A stretch of 64,000 nucleotides of DNA from Lachnotalea glycerini (GTDB taxonomy: Bacteria > Bacillota > Clostridia > Lachnospirales > Lachnospiraceae). The position numbers and the translations under genes were made by a program. The notes beneath the pieces are model-generated. The model was not told the DNA's origin. It searched no databases and saw only the letters and a list, made by a program, of their open reading frames with translations. The first letter of the stretch is position 1. Each line of letters begins with the position of its first letter. Where the stretch lies: the NCBI RefSeq assembly GCF_003201285.1, contig NZ_QICS01000007.1:62001-126000 (forward strand), read 5' to 3'. Of this stretch, positions 38,066 to 47,357 are shown one piece after another.

Positions 38066-39502
38066 TTAATTCGTATGCTCAATTATTTCTTGCACGTTCC
38101 AAAAACTAACTTGATATTCCTTGCAGATTTTCTTAATCACAACCCAAGCCACAATACAAGAAAATATAGTAACTGCCACATTGCTAACCAACATGACAAT
38201 GCCAACACTTTCATTGCCAAGAGTCGTAAAATGCTGCAGGCCCCAAAGAACCGGGATGCGAAAGATAAATATACGGCAAAAATTAATCAACAGCGTGCAT
38301 TTGGTATATCCAAAGCCAAGCATCAAGGAGATCACCGTGGCGTTAATAGCTAACGGAATACAGCCGCCAAGTGACTCTAATTTATATATATTACAAATCA
38401 TTTCCCTAAATTCGTAATTCATACCATTCATGGAATCAGAAAATATAATACTGATTTGATTTAGATAAGTTCTGGTTAACACCAACCCAATGATTCCTAC
38501 CACTACATTTATAACTAATTCTTTTTTAAATGCATCTAATGCCCTTTGCGGCTTTCCTGCCCCTAAATTCTGGCTGATAATCGCAGCGCCGCCATCTTGA
38601 AAACCATTCTGAGGGTTTGTAGTCAGACCTCCAATGCTATTGGATATTCCAAGTGCTCCAACCGTGAGCGAACCATACATACCGCTCATCGAATTAACAA
38701 TTACCTTTCCAAATGAAAAAGCCACCTTCTCAACAATAACAGGAAAAGACAGTGAAAGCATTGGCTTAATAACTTTCCTCTTTAAGGTCATACTTTTTAA
38801 TGACAGTCCAAACGCATTCCCTTTTTGGTTTAAATTCACTCCCCCTGCAATGAAAAGTATTAGTTGCGACAAAATAGTTGCGACGGAAATCATGGTAATC
38901 CCACCTTTTAGTACATATACAAAAATTGCTGTTAATAATAATTTAACTGCAATAACTAACAAATTTAAATATAAAATTCTCTTTGAATTTCCTCTGGCAC
39001 GTTCTACACAGATATATACATTGTTAAAAAACCAAATAATTAATCCAATCAGTTCTAATTCAAAGTACCTGCTGCCAATTGTTATAAGTTCTTCTGGCGT
39101 ATTGGCAAGTCTAAGCAGCGGAACGGTAAAAGGTATTAAGAATAATAAACCAAAACTAAGCAATGCACATAACGCAAATAAGCTATTCACTCTCTTTTTC
39201 ACCATTTCATAGTCGCCTTCTCCATAGGCCTGACTTATTTTCAAGCTTCCACCAACCGCAAGTCCTCCTCCGATTGCTCCAATCATCATATTGATTTGAG
39301 ATAAATAAGCAACTGCAGACACTGAGGTTGCACTGATATAGGAGGCCATCATGGAGTCTAATATTTTAAATATTTGTGTCAATCCCTGAAAAAGTGCTAA
39401 GGGCAGTCCCACGTGCAGCACCACTTTCCACATATTTCCATTTAAAGAAAATTCACGATATTCTTCATCTTTTTTTGACAAAACCACTTCTACTTTAGCC
39501 AT
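38066..39502 (-). CDS. MATE-family efflux transporter
   Basis: A 478-aa protein with twelve predicted membrane segments and two MATE halves (GLPLALFQGLTQIFKILDSM near residue 33; LSFPVIVEKVAFSFGKVI near 250). The family exports drugs, metabolites or peptides using Na+ or H+ gradients. The substrate is not deducible. AAAGGAG lies before the ATG. It is divergent from the AraC regulator at 39767, which may control it; no operator could be picked out in the 264-bp gap. Confidence 0.92.
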   Translation of the reverse strand: MAKVEVVLSKKDEEYREFSLNGNMWKVVLHVGLPLALFQGLTQIFKILDSMMASYISATSVSAVAYLSQINMMIGAIGGGLAVGGSLKISQAYGEGDYEMVKKRVNSLFALCALLSFGLLFLIPFTVPLLRLANTPEELITIGSRYFELELIGLIIWFFNNVYICVERARGNSKRILYLNLLVIAVKLLLTAIFVYVLKGGITMISVATILSQLILFIAGGVNLNQKGNAFGLSLKSMTLKRKVIKPMLSLSFPVIVEKVAFSFGKVIVNSMSGMYGSLTVGALGISNSIGGLTTNPQNGFQDGGAAIISQNLGAGKPQRALDAFKKELVINVVVGIIGLVLTRTYLNQISIIFSDSMNGMNYEFREMICNIYKLESLGGCIPLAINATVISLMLGFGYTKCTLLINFCRIFIFRIPVLWGLQHFTTLGNESVGIVMLVSNVAVTIFSCIVAWVVIKKICKEYQVSFWNVQEIIEHTN

Positions 39503-39766
39503 AAAAAACTCCTTTGCCTCTTAATTACATATTATTTATTTTACTTCTTTTTACATTTTAAGACAAATTTTATGTATTTTCCTTAAATTTTAATTCTATT
39601 TTTTTTATATTACTGATTTTTTGCTTTCTTTATGATAAAATAAACTTACTTGTAAGACGAGATGCCACTTCATAATCTGTTATGCATTCTTTGTAACTGC
39701 ATTTAATAATATGATGAAATACCACTTTAAAAAGTGAGATACAATACTGAATAAGGAAGTGTTTTT

Positions 39767-40597
39767 ATGTTAAGTAATGGCCAGCACGACTTATATGCTG
39801 AACGAGTAAAACGAGAGCAATATTTTAATATGGAACATTCGCATTTTCATCCTTATTACGAAATCTACTATTTATATTCAGGCAAAAGAAGGATTTTCGT
39901 AAATGACACACTTTATACCTTGGGACGAGGCGATATTTTACTCATTAATAAAAACATACTTCATCGGACGACCTACCTATCTGATGAAACACACGAACGA
40001 TTTATACTAAATTTTTCAGATCAGTCTTTAACCCCTTTGTATGAAAAATATTCAAAACAGTTTATACTAAATTGCTTTGCTCTGCCGTTTCTTTCCATAC
40101 AATTAAATCGCCGTGAATACATTGAGAGTTTATTTCAAAAATTAATTTATGAATCCAATTATTCAGATCCGTTTTCTGAGGATTTAATCAATAATTATTT
40201 GCAGGAATTAATTATTTTTCTGATACGCTATCAGAAAACAAACCAACAATCTCAGTTTGCAACTAGTATTACGGACGAAATTATCCAAAATACTGCTAAA
40301 TATATCAGATGTCATTATAATCAGCCTGTCACTTTGGAAATGGCAGCTTCTCAAGCCAATATGAGTGCAACTTATTTTTCCAGAAAATTTAAAAATGTAA
40401 CCGGCTTTGGTTTTAAAGAATATCTTTGTAAAATCCGTCTTACAGAAGCTTCTAAGCTGTTGCTTGAAACCAACCAATCAATTACAGAAGTCGCATTTTC
40501 ATGCGGTTTTAGTGACAGTAATTATTTTGGAGATGTATTTAGAAAATTGAAAGGTGTTTCTCCCCTTCAATATAGAAAAACACGGGAGATAATTTAA
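39767..40597 (+). CDS. AraC-family regulator with cupin domain
   Basis: A 276-aa regulator: N-terminal cupin (HSHFHPYYEIYYLYSGKRRI, about 26-45) and C-terminal pair of helix-turn-helices (TLEMAASQANMSATYFSRKFK and ITEVAFSCGFSDSNYFGDVF, then the family signature GVSPLQYRK). A carbohydrate-type effector is likely for such a cupin but unknown here. SD AAGGAAGTG. Divergent from the MATE gene. Confidence 0.92.
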   Translation: MLSNGQHDLYAERVKREQYFNMEHSHFHPYYEIYYLYSGKRRIFVNDTLYTLGRGDILLINKNILHRTTYLSDETHERFILNFSDQSLTPLYEKYSKQFILNCFALPFLSIQLNRREYIESLFQKLIYESNYSDPFSEDLINNYLQELIIFLIRYQKTNQQSQFATSITDEIIQNTAKYIRCHYNQPVTLEMAASQANMSATYFSRKFKNVTGFGFKEYLCKIRLTEASKLLLETNQSITEVAFSCGFSDSNYFGDVFRKLKGVSPLQYRKTREII

Positions 40598-40688
40598 TTG
40601 ATAATAAATTTATCATATAACAAGCTTTGCAATTATATAATTATTATTGTTGACACGTTAAGTAATTCATTTTAGAAAGAGGTTTCAT

Positions 40689-41138
40689 ATGGAAATAGAA
40701 AGAAAATTTTTAGTAAACAAGCTCCCTTCCAACTTAGAGGAATATACCTACCAAACAATTGAACAGGGCTATTTATCTACTGAACCTGTAGTTCGTATTC
40801 GCAAAAGCGATGAAAAGTATACGTTAACTTACAAATCAAAAGGCTTTTTATCTCGCGAAGAATATAATATGCCTCTTACCAAAGAGGCTTATTATCACTT
40901 AAGAGAAAAAATAGACGGTAACATAATCAGTAAGAGACGCTACCTAATTCCACTTGACTCTAATCTGACCATTGAGCTTGACATATTTAATGAACCTTTT
41001 GACTCACTCGTACTTGCTGAAATAGAATTTGATACAGAAGCACAGGCCAAAGCCTTTACACCATTAGACTGGTTTGGTGATGATGTCACCTATAGTTGTG
41101 AATATCAAAACAGTTATTTAAGTACTAAGGTGGTATAA
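40689..41138 (+). CDS. CYTH domain protein
   Basis: A 149-aa CYTH (triphosphate tunnel) protein: the signature EIERKFLV is at the N-terminus, with basic and acidic tunnel residues in VRIRKS, YTLTYKSKG, SKRRYLI and LTIELDIF, and LAEIEFDTE near the end. Members hydrolyse inorganic tripolyphosphate, thiamine triphosphate or cyclise ATP; small clostridial ones are usually tripolyphosphatases. The SD AGAGGT lies 6 bases before the ATG. Single gene. Confidence 0.92.
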   Translation: MEIERKFLVNKLPSNLEEYTYQTIEQGYLSTEPVVRIRKSDEKYTLTYKSKGFLSREEYNMPLTKEAYYHLREKIDGNIISKRRYLIPLDSNLTIELDIFNEPFDSLVLAEIEFDTEAQAKAFTPLDWFGDDVTYSCEYQNSYLSTKVV

Positions 41139-41297
41139 CTACTTTTATATTTTATTTAATGCGCTTTGGTTATTCTGCCCTATGCGAACAGTTGTATTTC
41201 ACACAAATACATATAAATTGCATAACAATCCACGAATCAGGGTTCTAAACTCTGCTAAATTCATGCTTTTTAACGTAATATTCGTACATTTTTACGC

Positions 41298-41327
41298 TTG
41301 ACAATACTACCTGCTATCAAATAGAAT
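41298..41327 (+). promoter_or_regulatory. Promoter of the aspartate aminotransferase gene
   Basis: TTGACA (41298-41303) and TAGAAT (41322-41327) with an 18-bp spacer, 38 bp before the start codon. Confidence 0.65.
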
Positions 41328-41364
41328 TAAGAAAGTTTAAAACGTAGATAAGTAGGAGGCTATT

Positions 41365-42648
41365 ATGAAATCATTGAAGGATATGGGTAAAGACGAATTA
41401 ACACAGCTTAAAGCTGAACTGGAAAAAAGCTTTGAAGATGCAAAGGGTAAAGGTTTAAAGCTTGATATGTCAAGAGGTAAACCTTCTGTTTCTCAGCTTG
41501 ATATGGTTATGGATATTATGGACACGTTAAACAGCTCTAGCAAATTATTAACAGAGGGTGGCGTAGATTGCAGAAACTATGGAGTTTTAGATGGGATTCC
41601 CGAAGCGAAGAAACTCATGGCTGATATTATGGAAGTTTCTCCTGACCAAGTAATTGTAAACGGAAATGCAAGCTTAAACATTATGTATGATACAGTTGCC
41701 CGCTCCATGACTCACGGAGTATTAGGAAGCACTCCCTGGGCTAAATTAGACAAGGTTAAATTTTTATGTCCGGTTCCCGGCTACGACCGTCATTTTGCTA
41801 TCACAGAGCTTTTTGGAATTGAAATGATTAATGTTCCTATGACTGTTAATGGACCGGATATGGATATGGTAGAAGAATTAGTAACTAAGGATGAATCAAT
41901 CAAGGGAATCTGGTGTGTACCAAAATATTCGAACCCACAGGGAATTACCTATTCGGATGAAACGGTAAAAAGATTTGCAAGATTGAAACCAGCCGCAAAA
42001 GATTTTAGAATATTCTGGGATAATGCTTATGCAATTCATCATTTGTATGACAATGACCAAGCCACACTGTTAGATATTATAGGCGAGTGTGAAAAAGCAG
42101 GAAACCCCGATATGGTATATGAATTTGCATCTACATCAAAGGTAAGCTTTGCCGGTTCGGGAATCTCCGCTGTTGCAGCCTCAAAAGCAAACCTTGATTA
42201 TATTAGAAAATTCATGACCATTCAAACAATTGGTCATGATAAAATCAACCAGCTAAGACATGTGAGATATTTTAAAGATATAAACGGTGTTATGGCTCAT
42301 ATGAAAAGACATGCTGATATTATGAGACCTAAATTTGAAGCAGTAATTAAGGTACTGGAAAATGAGCTTGGCGGCTTGGAAATTGGCAGCTGGCTAGCAC
42401 CAAAGGGCGGCTATTTCATTTCCTTTGAAGCAATGAATGGTTGTGCAAAGGATATCATTGCAAAGTGCAAAGAAGCAGGAATTGTTATGACGAATGCAGG
42501 CGCTACTTATCCATATGGAAAAGATCCTTTTGATTCAAATATTCGAATTGCTCCTTCTTTTCCAACTCCCGATGAAATGCAGCAGGCTGCTGTATTATTT
42601 ACTCTTTGTGTCAAATTGGTTAGTGTAAATAAATTATTAAAAAGTTAA
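41365..42648 (+). CDS. Class I aminotransferase, aspartate aminotransferase Ic subgroup
   Basis: A 427-aa PLP enzyme of the subgroup containing actinobacterial AspT (formerly annotated alanine-glyoxylate aminotransferase-like, PF12897). Seen: LDMSRGKPS near the N-terminus, the substrate/PLP site GVLDGIPEAKKLM, WDNAYAIHHLY, and the PLP-lysine motif STSKVSFAGSG (Lys about 259). I infer aspartate transamination. AGGAGG lies 7 bases before the ATG. Monocistronic, with its own promoter and terminator. Confidence 0.88.
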   Translation: MKSLKDMGKDELTQLKAELEKSFEDAKGKGLKLDMSRGKPSVSQLDMVMDIMDTLNSSSKLLTEGGVDCRNYGVLDGIPEAKKLMADIMEVSPDQVIVNGNASLNIMYDTVARSMTHGVLGSTPWAKLDKVKFLCPVPGYDRHFAITELFGIEMINVPMTVNGPDMDMVEELVTKDESIKGIWCVPKYSNPQGITYSDETVKRFARLKPAAKDFRIFWDNAYAIHHLYDNDQATLLDIIGECEKAGNPDMVYEFASTSKVSFAGSGISAVAASKANLDYIRKFMTIQTIGHDKINQLRHVRYFKDINGVMAHMKRHADIMRPKFEAVIKVLENELGGLEIGSWLAPKGGYFISFEAMNGCAKDIIAKCKEAGIVMTNAGATYPYGKDPFDSNIRIAPSFPTPDEMQQAAVLFTLCVKLVSVNKLLKS

Positions 42649-42686
42649 CACATTTCTTATCTAAAGTATTCTATTATTTTTTCTTT

Positions 42687-42725
42687 AAAGCAACGAAATA
42701 TATGTAACATTTCGTTGCTTTTTCC
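42687..42725 (+). terminator. Terminator after aminotransferase gene
   Basis: AAAGCAACGAAAT pairs with ATTTCGTTGCTTT, 9-base loop, followed by TTTTCC. Confidence 0.93.
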
Positions 42726-42841
42726 ATTTCTTTCCAATTCTGATTCAATGTGTTTCGTTTTCAGCAATTCATATTTTAAATTGTTATAATAATTATAGTT
42801 ATTTTGCACTAATTTATAAAAGTTATGAAAGGATTTATTTT

Positions 42842-43312
42842 ATGTCAGTATCTTTACTACCGCTAAAACTAATTGAATTACGCAAACAACATAATTATAC
42901 GCAGGAATATGTCAGCTCATACATACATATCTCACGTGGTGGTTACTCTCAATACGAAACGGGCAAACGTATTCCCAGTAGTGAAAGTTTATTGAAGCTT
43001 GCAGAACTTTATAACATTAGAATAGATCAACTAATTAATCAAAATATAATTTCAATATCTGATAGCATTCTTTTAGAATCAGTGGCAGAATATTCAGCAG
43101 ATGATTCAATTAGTATCAATATGTTAAAGGATTTGGGAATATTATTGTTAAATAGTTCGCCATCACTTGATCTCAAATCGATTACACAAAATGATATCAA
43201 TTTTTTAAGTAATTATAAACATTTAAGTATTTCTGACCAGGAGGATATACGACTTTTTGTTTCTTGCAAATACAAGAATAGCTACAAATCAAAAAAAAAT
43301 CTCAATAATTAA
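42842..43312 (+). CDS. XRE-family helix-turn-helix regulator
   Basis: A 156-aa protein with an N-terminal Cro/CI-type domain (LIELRKQHNYTQEYVSSYIHI, RGGYSQYETGKRIPS, LLKLAELYNIRIDQLI; about 8-66) and a C-terminal half without recognised domain, possibly for dimerisation. SD AAAGGA is 9 bases upstream. It is just before the biotin genes but has its own transcript; no link to biotin is shown. Confidence 0.85.
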   Translation: MSVSLLPLKLIELRKQHNYTQEYVSSYIHISRGGYSQYETGKRIPSSESLLKLAELYNIRIDQLINQNIISISDSILLESVAEYSADDSISINMLKDLGILLLNSSPSLDLKSITQNDINFLSNYKHLSISDQEDIRLFVSCKYKNSYKSKKNLNN

Positions 43313-43377
43313 TTCTTTATTATAACAAAAGTCTATGATGAAATAGTATAAAGCTATTTCATCATTCTTTTCGTCTT

Positions 43378-43411
43378 AATGTTAACCTTAATGATTTAAT
43401 CGGTTGACATT
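43378..43411. promoter_or_regulatory. BirA operator upstream of bioB
   Basis: AATGTTAACC-14 bp-GGTTGACATT, an inverted repeat with 9 of 10 matched positions, fits the Firmicutes BirA box (TGTTAACC-N14/15-GGTTAACA). Its right arm contains the -35 of the bioB promoter, so biotinoyl-AMP-bound BirA should block RNA polymerase. Confidence 0.88.
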
Positions 43412-43432
43412 TAACCTGTTTTTATCTATAAT
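43404..43432 (+). promoter_or_regulatory. Consensus promoter of bioB-bioY
   Basis: TTGACA (43404-43409), 17-bp spacer, TATAAT (43427-43432): a perfect sigma-A promoter. An unusually strong promoter is consistent with control by repression. Confidence 0.92.
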
Positions 43433-43530
43433 CTGTTTTGAAACCACAAACTGTTTTATTTATGTTTCTTTTATTAATTATTGTTAAATAACGTTATTGA
43501 AAACTATTGATTTACTGTAAAGGAGGAACT

Positions 43531-44496
43531 ATGCTACATAAATTAACAAATGATATTATAAATGGGAAGCGATTAAACGCCACAGATGATCTTAGCTTTC
43601 TTCTAACTGAAGAGTTAGAAGATTTATGTGATGCTGCAAATAAAATTCGTATCAAGCTTTGCGGCAGCCATATTGATCTGTGCACTATCATCAATGGCCG
43701 CAGTGGAAAATGTAGTGAAAATTGTAAATTCTGTGCACAGTCTGGATATCACCATACAGCTGTATCGTCCTATTCTTTTCTTGACGAAGCTACAATCGTA
43801 GCTGATTGCCATGCAAATGCTGACGATGGTGTGCATCGCTATTCTATTGTAACTGCTGGAAGAACTCTTACGGGCAAGCCTTTCGAAGCAGCGCTTAAAG
43901 CCTACGCCAGAATGCATAAGGAATGTGCAATAGATCTATGTGCATCGCACGGTCTATTAGATGAGAATTCCTTTAAGGCATTGAAATCCTGCGGAGTCAA
44001 AATGTATCATGCTAATATTGAAACCTCCAGAAGATTCTTTCCAAACATTTGTACCACTCATACCTTTGATGATAAAATTAAGTGTATTAAAATGGCTCAA
44101 GGGGCTGGATTACATGTCTGTTCCGGCGGTATTATTGGTATGGGTGAAACTTGGGCGGACAGAATTGATATGGCACTTACTCTGGCTGCATTGCATATTA
44201 ATTCTATTCCAATAAATGTGCTGATTCCAATACAAGGTACTGTGCTAGAGAATTTAGATCAATTATCAGAAGATGAAATACTACGAACAATAGCTATATT
44301 TCGTTTTCTTAATCCGTCTGCGGATATTCGGCTTGCTGCCGGACGCACTCTTATGATTGATTCCGGCAAACGTGCTTTTTTATCTGGTGCCAATGCAACC
44401 ATTACCGGGAACATGCTAACAACCACAGGCTGCAACACGGCTCAGGATAAAGCAATGCTAACAAGTATGGGATTGGACATCCAAAGGAGAAGATAA
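43531..44496 (+). CDS. bioB: Biotin synthase
   Basis: Radical-SAM sulfur insertion converting dethiobiotin to biotin. The cluster motif CSENCKFCAQS (CxxxCxxC) is at about residues 59-69; YHANIETS, GGIIGMGE, and PINVLIPIQGT are standard BioB blocks. The start is ATG 43531 (MLHKLTND), preceded by AAGGAGG; the ATG at 43507 would contain the SD. Only bioY follows; no bioA, bioD or bioF is in the window, so the cell may take up dethiobiotin or make it from another locus. Confidence 0.95.
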   Translation: MLHKLTNDIINGKRLNATDDLSFLLTEELEDLCDAANKIRIKLCGSHIDLCTIINGRSGKCSENCKFCAQSGYHHTAVSSYSFLDEATIVADCHANADDGVHRYSIVTAGRTLTGKPFEAALKAYARMHKECAIDLCASHGLLDENSFKALKSCGVKMYHANIETSRRFFPNICTTHTFDDKIKCIKMAQGAGLHVCSGGIIGMGETWADRIDMALTLAALHINSIPINVLIPIQGTVLENLDQLSEDEILRTIAIFRFLNPSADIRLAAGRTLMIDSGKRAFLSGANATITGNMLTTTGCNTAQDKAMLTSMGLDIQRRR

Positions 44497-44497
44497 T

Positions 44498-45076
44498 ATG
44501 AAAACAAATACTGATTTTACTTCAAAAGAAATAACCAAAAGTTCCGCTTATCAAATAGCTTTAATTGGAATTATGGCGGCAATCACTTGTATTCTCGGAC
44601 CGCTTTCTATACCAATTCCCTTTAGTCCTGTACCTATTTCCTTTACTAATCTGGCAATTTATTTAACGGCCTTTATACTTGGGTGGAAACGTGGAACAAT
44701 CAGTTATTTTATTTACCTGCTGATTGGACTTGTTGGCTTGCCTGTATTTTCCGGTTTCTCAGGTGGTCCGGGAAAGCTCTTTGGTCCCACCGGCGGCTAT
44801 TTAATTGGCTTTATATTTATGGCTCTTATCAGTGGCTATTTTATAGAAAAATTCAATGGGAAATTATTTATGTCTATTCTAGGACTTATTCTGGCTACAT
44901 TTGCTGCCTATCTGCTTGGAACCGGATGGCTTGCTTATCAGGCCAATTTAACATTTTGGCAAGCTTTAATGGCCGGTGTCATTCCATACTTAATCGGTGA
45001 TGGAATTAAGATTGCTCTTGCAGCAATTGTAGGACCTATATTAAAATCAAGATTATTAAGAGCCAATTTAATATAG
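44498..45076 (+). CDS. bioY: Biotin ECF transporter substrate-binding protein
   Basis: A 192-aa membrane protein of the BioY family: six predicted helices, the block TNLAIYLTAFILG and GLPVFSGFSGGPGKLFGPTGGYL (split here; about 82-104), the conserved substrate-site loop. It imports biotin with or without the ECF module. It begins 1 bp after bioB, and its SD (AAAGGAG) lies in the end of bioB. AT-rich 350-bp gap with a dispersed repeat follows. Confidence 0.95.
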   Translation: MKTNTDFTSKEITKSSAYQIALIGIMAAITCILGPLSIPIPFSPVPISFTNLAIYLTAFILGWKRGTISYFIYLLIGLVGLPVFSGFSGGPGKLFGPTGGYLIGFIFMALISGYFIEKFNGKLFMSILGLILATFAAYLLGTGWLAYQANLTFWQALMAGVIPYLIGDGIKIALAAIVGPILKSRLLRANLI

Positions 45077-45139
45077 GGTTCGTTCATTAAATATATGTAT
45101 GCTTCATTCTTTTACTATAATAATAGTTTAGAGCAAAGA

Positions 45140-45312
45140 AACAAGTCCGCATCAGCTCCCTAATCCCTCAATCATGATGGACTTGACCGCTTTGCCGCGC
45201 CAAATGCGATTATGCAGTGACAGTTTCCACTTGCATTCGTGCACATTGTGTTTTTATTTCATAGGATTCAAAACTTTTATACGTTAACAACAAGGTCTTT
45301 CCTATGAAACAA
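45140..45312. repeat. Dispersed intergenic repeat, copy C
   Basis: The left half (CAAGTCCGCATC, ACTTGACCGCTTTGCCGCG, TTATGCAGTGACA, CACTTGCATTCGTGC) matches the left half of copy E at 60092, and the right half (TTTCATAGGATTC...ACTTTTATACGTTA...ACAAGGTCTTTCCTATGAAAC) matches copies B and D, so this is the fullest copy. The end arms TTTCATAGGA and TCCTATGAAA are inverted. It accounts for most of the 346-bp gap between bioY and the MBL gene; it contains no credible gene. Confidence 0.8.
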
Positions 45313-45359
45313 GAAATAAAGTACCTGAGTCTCTATGGAGTAAGGGACTCAGGTACTTT
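45311..45359 (-). terminator. Terminator of the MBL-fold gene
   Basis: AAAGTACCTGAGTC pairs perfectly (14 bp) with GACTCAGGTACTTT; on the minus strand TTTATTTCTTGTTT follows. It may also stop bioY transcription from the other side. Confidence 0.85.
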
Positions 45360-45423
45360 GTGCACATATACTATCCTATATTAACATATTTACATGTATT
45401 CATTTGTATTTTCCATAGAATGT

Positions 45424-46329
45424 TTATTTTTCACTTGACCAAGTAATATTGGTACCATCTGACTCTGCAACTACCGTGCCATTCATATCAGTTCGAAATA
45501 CTTCAATTCCCCTAGCCTTAAATTTGTCTAATGTTTCTTTATTAGGGTGTCCATAATCATTATCCTGACCACATTCAATCACTGCATACTCTGGCGAAAC
45601 CGCATCCAAAAACTCTTCTGTCGTTGCCGTATTACTTCCATGATGGCTCACCTTATAGACCTGTGCTTTAATATCAATGCCATTCTTTAATATATCATGC
45701 TCAGCTTCTTTTTCTGCATCGCCGCACATAAGAAAGCTATTATTTCCATTCACTAATTTAATGCCGATCGAATAGTTATTCAACTGAGTTCCATAGTCAT
45801 CGCTATTCGGTGCAAGGATAACAAAGCTGGCTTCACCAATCGTATATTGTTCTCCCACCTGTGGAATTGTTATTTCTAGATTCTGCCCTGAAATAGCAGT
45901 TAATACATCTTCAAAAGTTTGAGTCGTATGTGTTACATCTGGCATGAAAACCGTTCCTATAGAAAAACTATTAATAACGTCATCCATACCTCCTATATGA
46001 TCCTCATGCGGATGAGTTGCTATTACATAATCAAGCTTAGACACACCTTCCTTTTTTAGATAATCAACCACTAATTCTCCATCCTCATTTGTCCCAGCAT
46101 CTACTAACATATATTTTCCGCCTGATTCAATCAATATACTATCTGCCTGCCCAACGTCAATAAAATGTACCTCCATTACAGAGTTTAGCTGGTTGTATTT
46201 AAAGGATGCAACATGCTTTTGCAAATCATATCCATTCTTTTGCAAGAATGCTCCTGCCAAAAAAACTGCGCTTGCAAGAATGCTATAGATCAATTTACTT
46301 TTCTTTTTATTACTTGTTTTTTTCTTCAC
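45424..46329 (-). CDS. Secreted/membrane-anchored MBL-fold hydrolase (ComEC C-domain-like)
   Basis: A 301-aa protein: Lys-rich N-terminus, one membrane segment or uncleaved signal (about 13-27), then a metallo-beta-lactamase domain. Seen: HFIDVGQADSILIESG (the ComEC/Rec2-type opening), ATHPHEDHIGGMD (HxHxDH metal site), LMCGDAEKEAE (Asp) and VSHHGSNTATTEE (His). This is the stand-alone version of the ComEC nuclease domain, common in Clostridia, thought to act on nucleic acid or lipid outside the cell. The start is GTG 46329. Single gene with its own terminator. Confidence 0.87.
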   Translation of the reverse strand: MKKKTSNKKKSKLIYSILASAVFLAGAFLQKNGYDLQKHVASFKYNQLNSVMEVHFIDVGQADSILIESGGKYMLVDAGTNEDGELVVDYLKKEGVSKLDYVIATHPHEDHIGGMDDVINSFSIGTVFMPDVTHTTQTFEDVLTAISGQNLEITIPQVGEQYTIGEASFVILAPNSDDYGTQLNNYSIGIKLVNGNNSFLMCGDAEKEAEHDILKNGIDIKAQVYKVSHHGSNTATTEEFLDAVSPEYAVIECGQDNDYGHPNKETLDKFKARGIEVFRTDMNGTVVAESDGTNITWSSEK

Positions 46330-46428
46330 TTGTTTTCTACCAAATTTCTATTTACTTTCTATCTTATTATTTATTCACAACAGCTAAATTTGTTATCTGT
46401 ATAATTCACTTTTTATATTAATTTTTTA

Positions 46429-47349
46429 TTACAATTTATTCAAAATGGACTTAAAAAAGAATGAAACCTCTTTCCAAGCTTCTCGTGATTCAGGTATTAA
46501 AAATTTTGACATTTGAAACACATGAAACATGCCCTCATACACACTAACTCTAATCTTCCCACCCTGTTCTTTAATTTTTTGTGCCACCTCAAGTGTATCA
46601 CTCAAAAGCATTTCTGCACTCCCAACCTGCATTAAAACAGGCGGAAACTCATGATATTCACCAAACACCGGTGAAATATATGGATTTTTGGCATCATTAT
46701 CTCCAATATAGTCGCTTTGAAACAGCATACTATCTTTTGTATTTCCAAATAAAGGGTCGATTTCATAATTCGAAGTATAGGATTCCCCTTCACAAGTCAA
46801 ATCAGACCATGCAGACATTGTTATAATTCCTTTAGGAAGTGGTTTGCATTCATCTCTTAAGTAAAGACACAATGCCAAAGCAAGACCACCACCCGCAGAA
46901 TCACCCGCAACCACAATCTGCTCCTTTGAATAACCATTTTCCAATAACCAGAAGTAGGCATGAATTGCATCTTCTAAAGCCGCCGGATAAGGATTTTCCG
47001 GAGCAACCCGATAATCAATGGTAGCAACGCTTGCACCATCTGCTGCTTTTGAATATAGGACTGCAAAGGTTCGATATATATTCTTCATCGGCCCTATATA
47101 ACCTCCTCCATGAAGCTGTAATACGACTAAGCTTCTCTTTGGATTGTATGGCTCGAGCAACTCCATTTCATAATTTCCCATATATTGTTTTAAAAGCTGA
47201 TAGCCCTTTGGGCACCTCCATACAGGCTCAATTGGTCTTTTTCTGTACTCACCGCTTTTTATTTTTTTCCCTATTACATGTGCAGAAGTAATATCTGCCA
47301 TTAAATTGGATAGAATTCTTCCTTGCACACTTTGTATTGTTCTCTTCAT
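46429..47349 (-). CDS. Alpha/beta hydrolase, GDXG (HSL) esterase family
   Basis: A 306-aa carboxylesterase-like protein: oxyanion-hole motif LHGGGYIG (about 78-85), nucleophile GDSAGGGLA (Ser about 150), and catalytic Asp/His towards the C-terminus (HVFQMSKF region). The family hydrolyses short-chain esters. It starts 8 bp after the DUF6320 gene, last in a three-gene set with the acyltransferase; I infer the three act together, for instance making and releasing an acylated product. SD AGGTG. Confidence 0.9.
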   Translation of the reverse strand: MKRTIQSVQGRILSNLMADITSAHVIGKKIKSGEYRKRPIEPVWRCPKGYQLLKQYMGNYEMELLEPYNPKRSLVVLQLHGGGYIGPMKNIYRTFAVLYSKAADGASVATIDYRVAPENPYPAALEDAIHAYFWLLENGYSKEQIVVAGDSAGGGLALALCLYLRDECKPLPKGIITMSAWSDLTCEGESYTSNYEIDPLFGNTKDSMLFQSDYIGDNDAKNPYISPVFGEYHEFPPVLMQVGSAEMLLSDTLEVAQKIKEQGGKIRVSVYEGMFHVFQMSKFLIPESREAWKEVSFFFKSILNKL

Positions 47350-47357
47350 TTAAGCAC

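Noticed and set aside
38048-39212. Plus-strand frames of up to 192 codons opposite the MATE gene
   Set aside because: Antisense of a membrane protein gives long open frames; no SD or family pattern.
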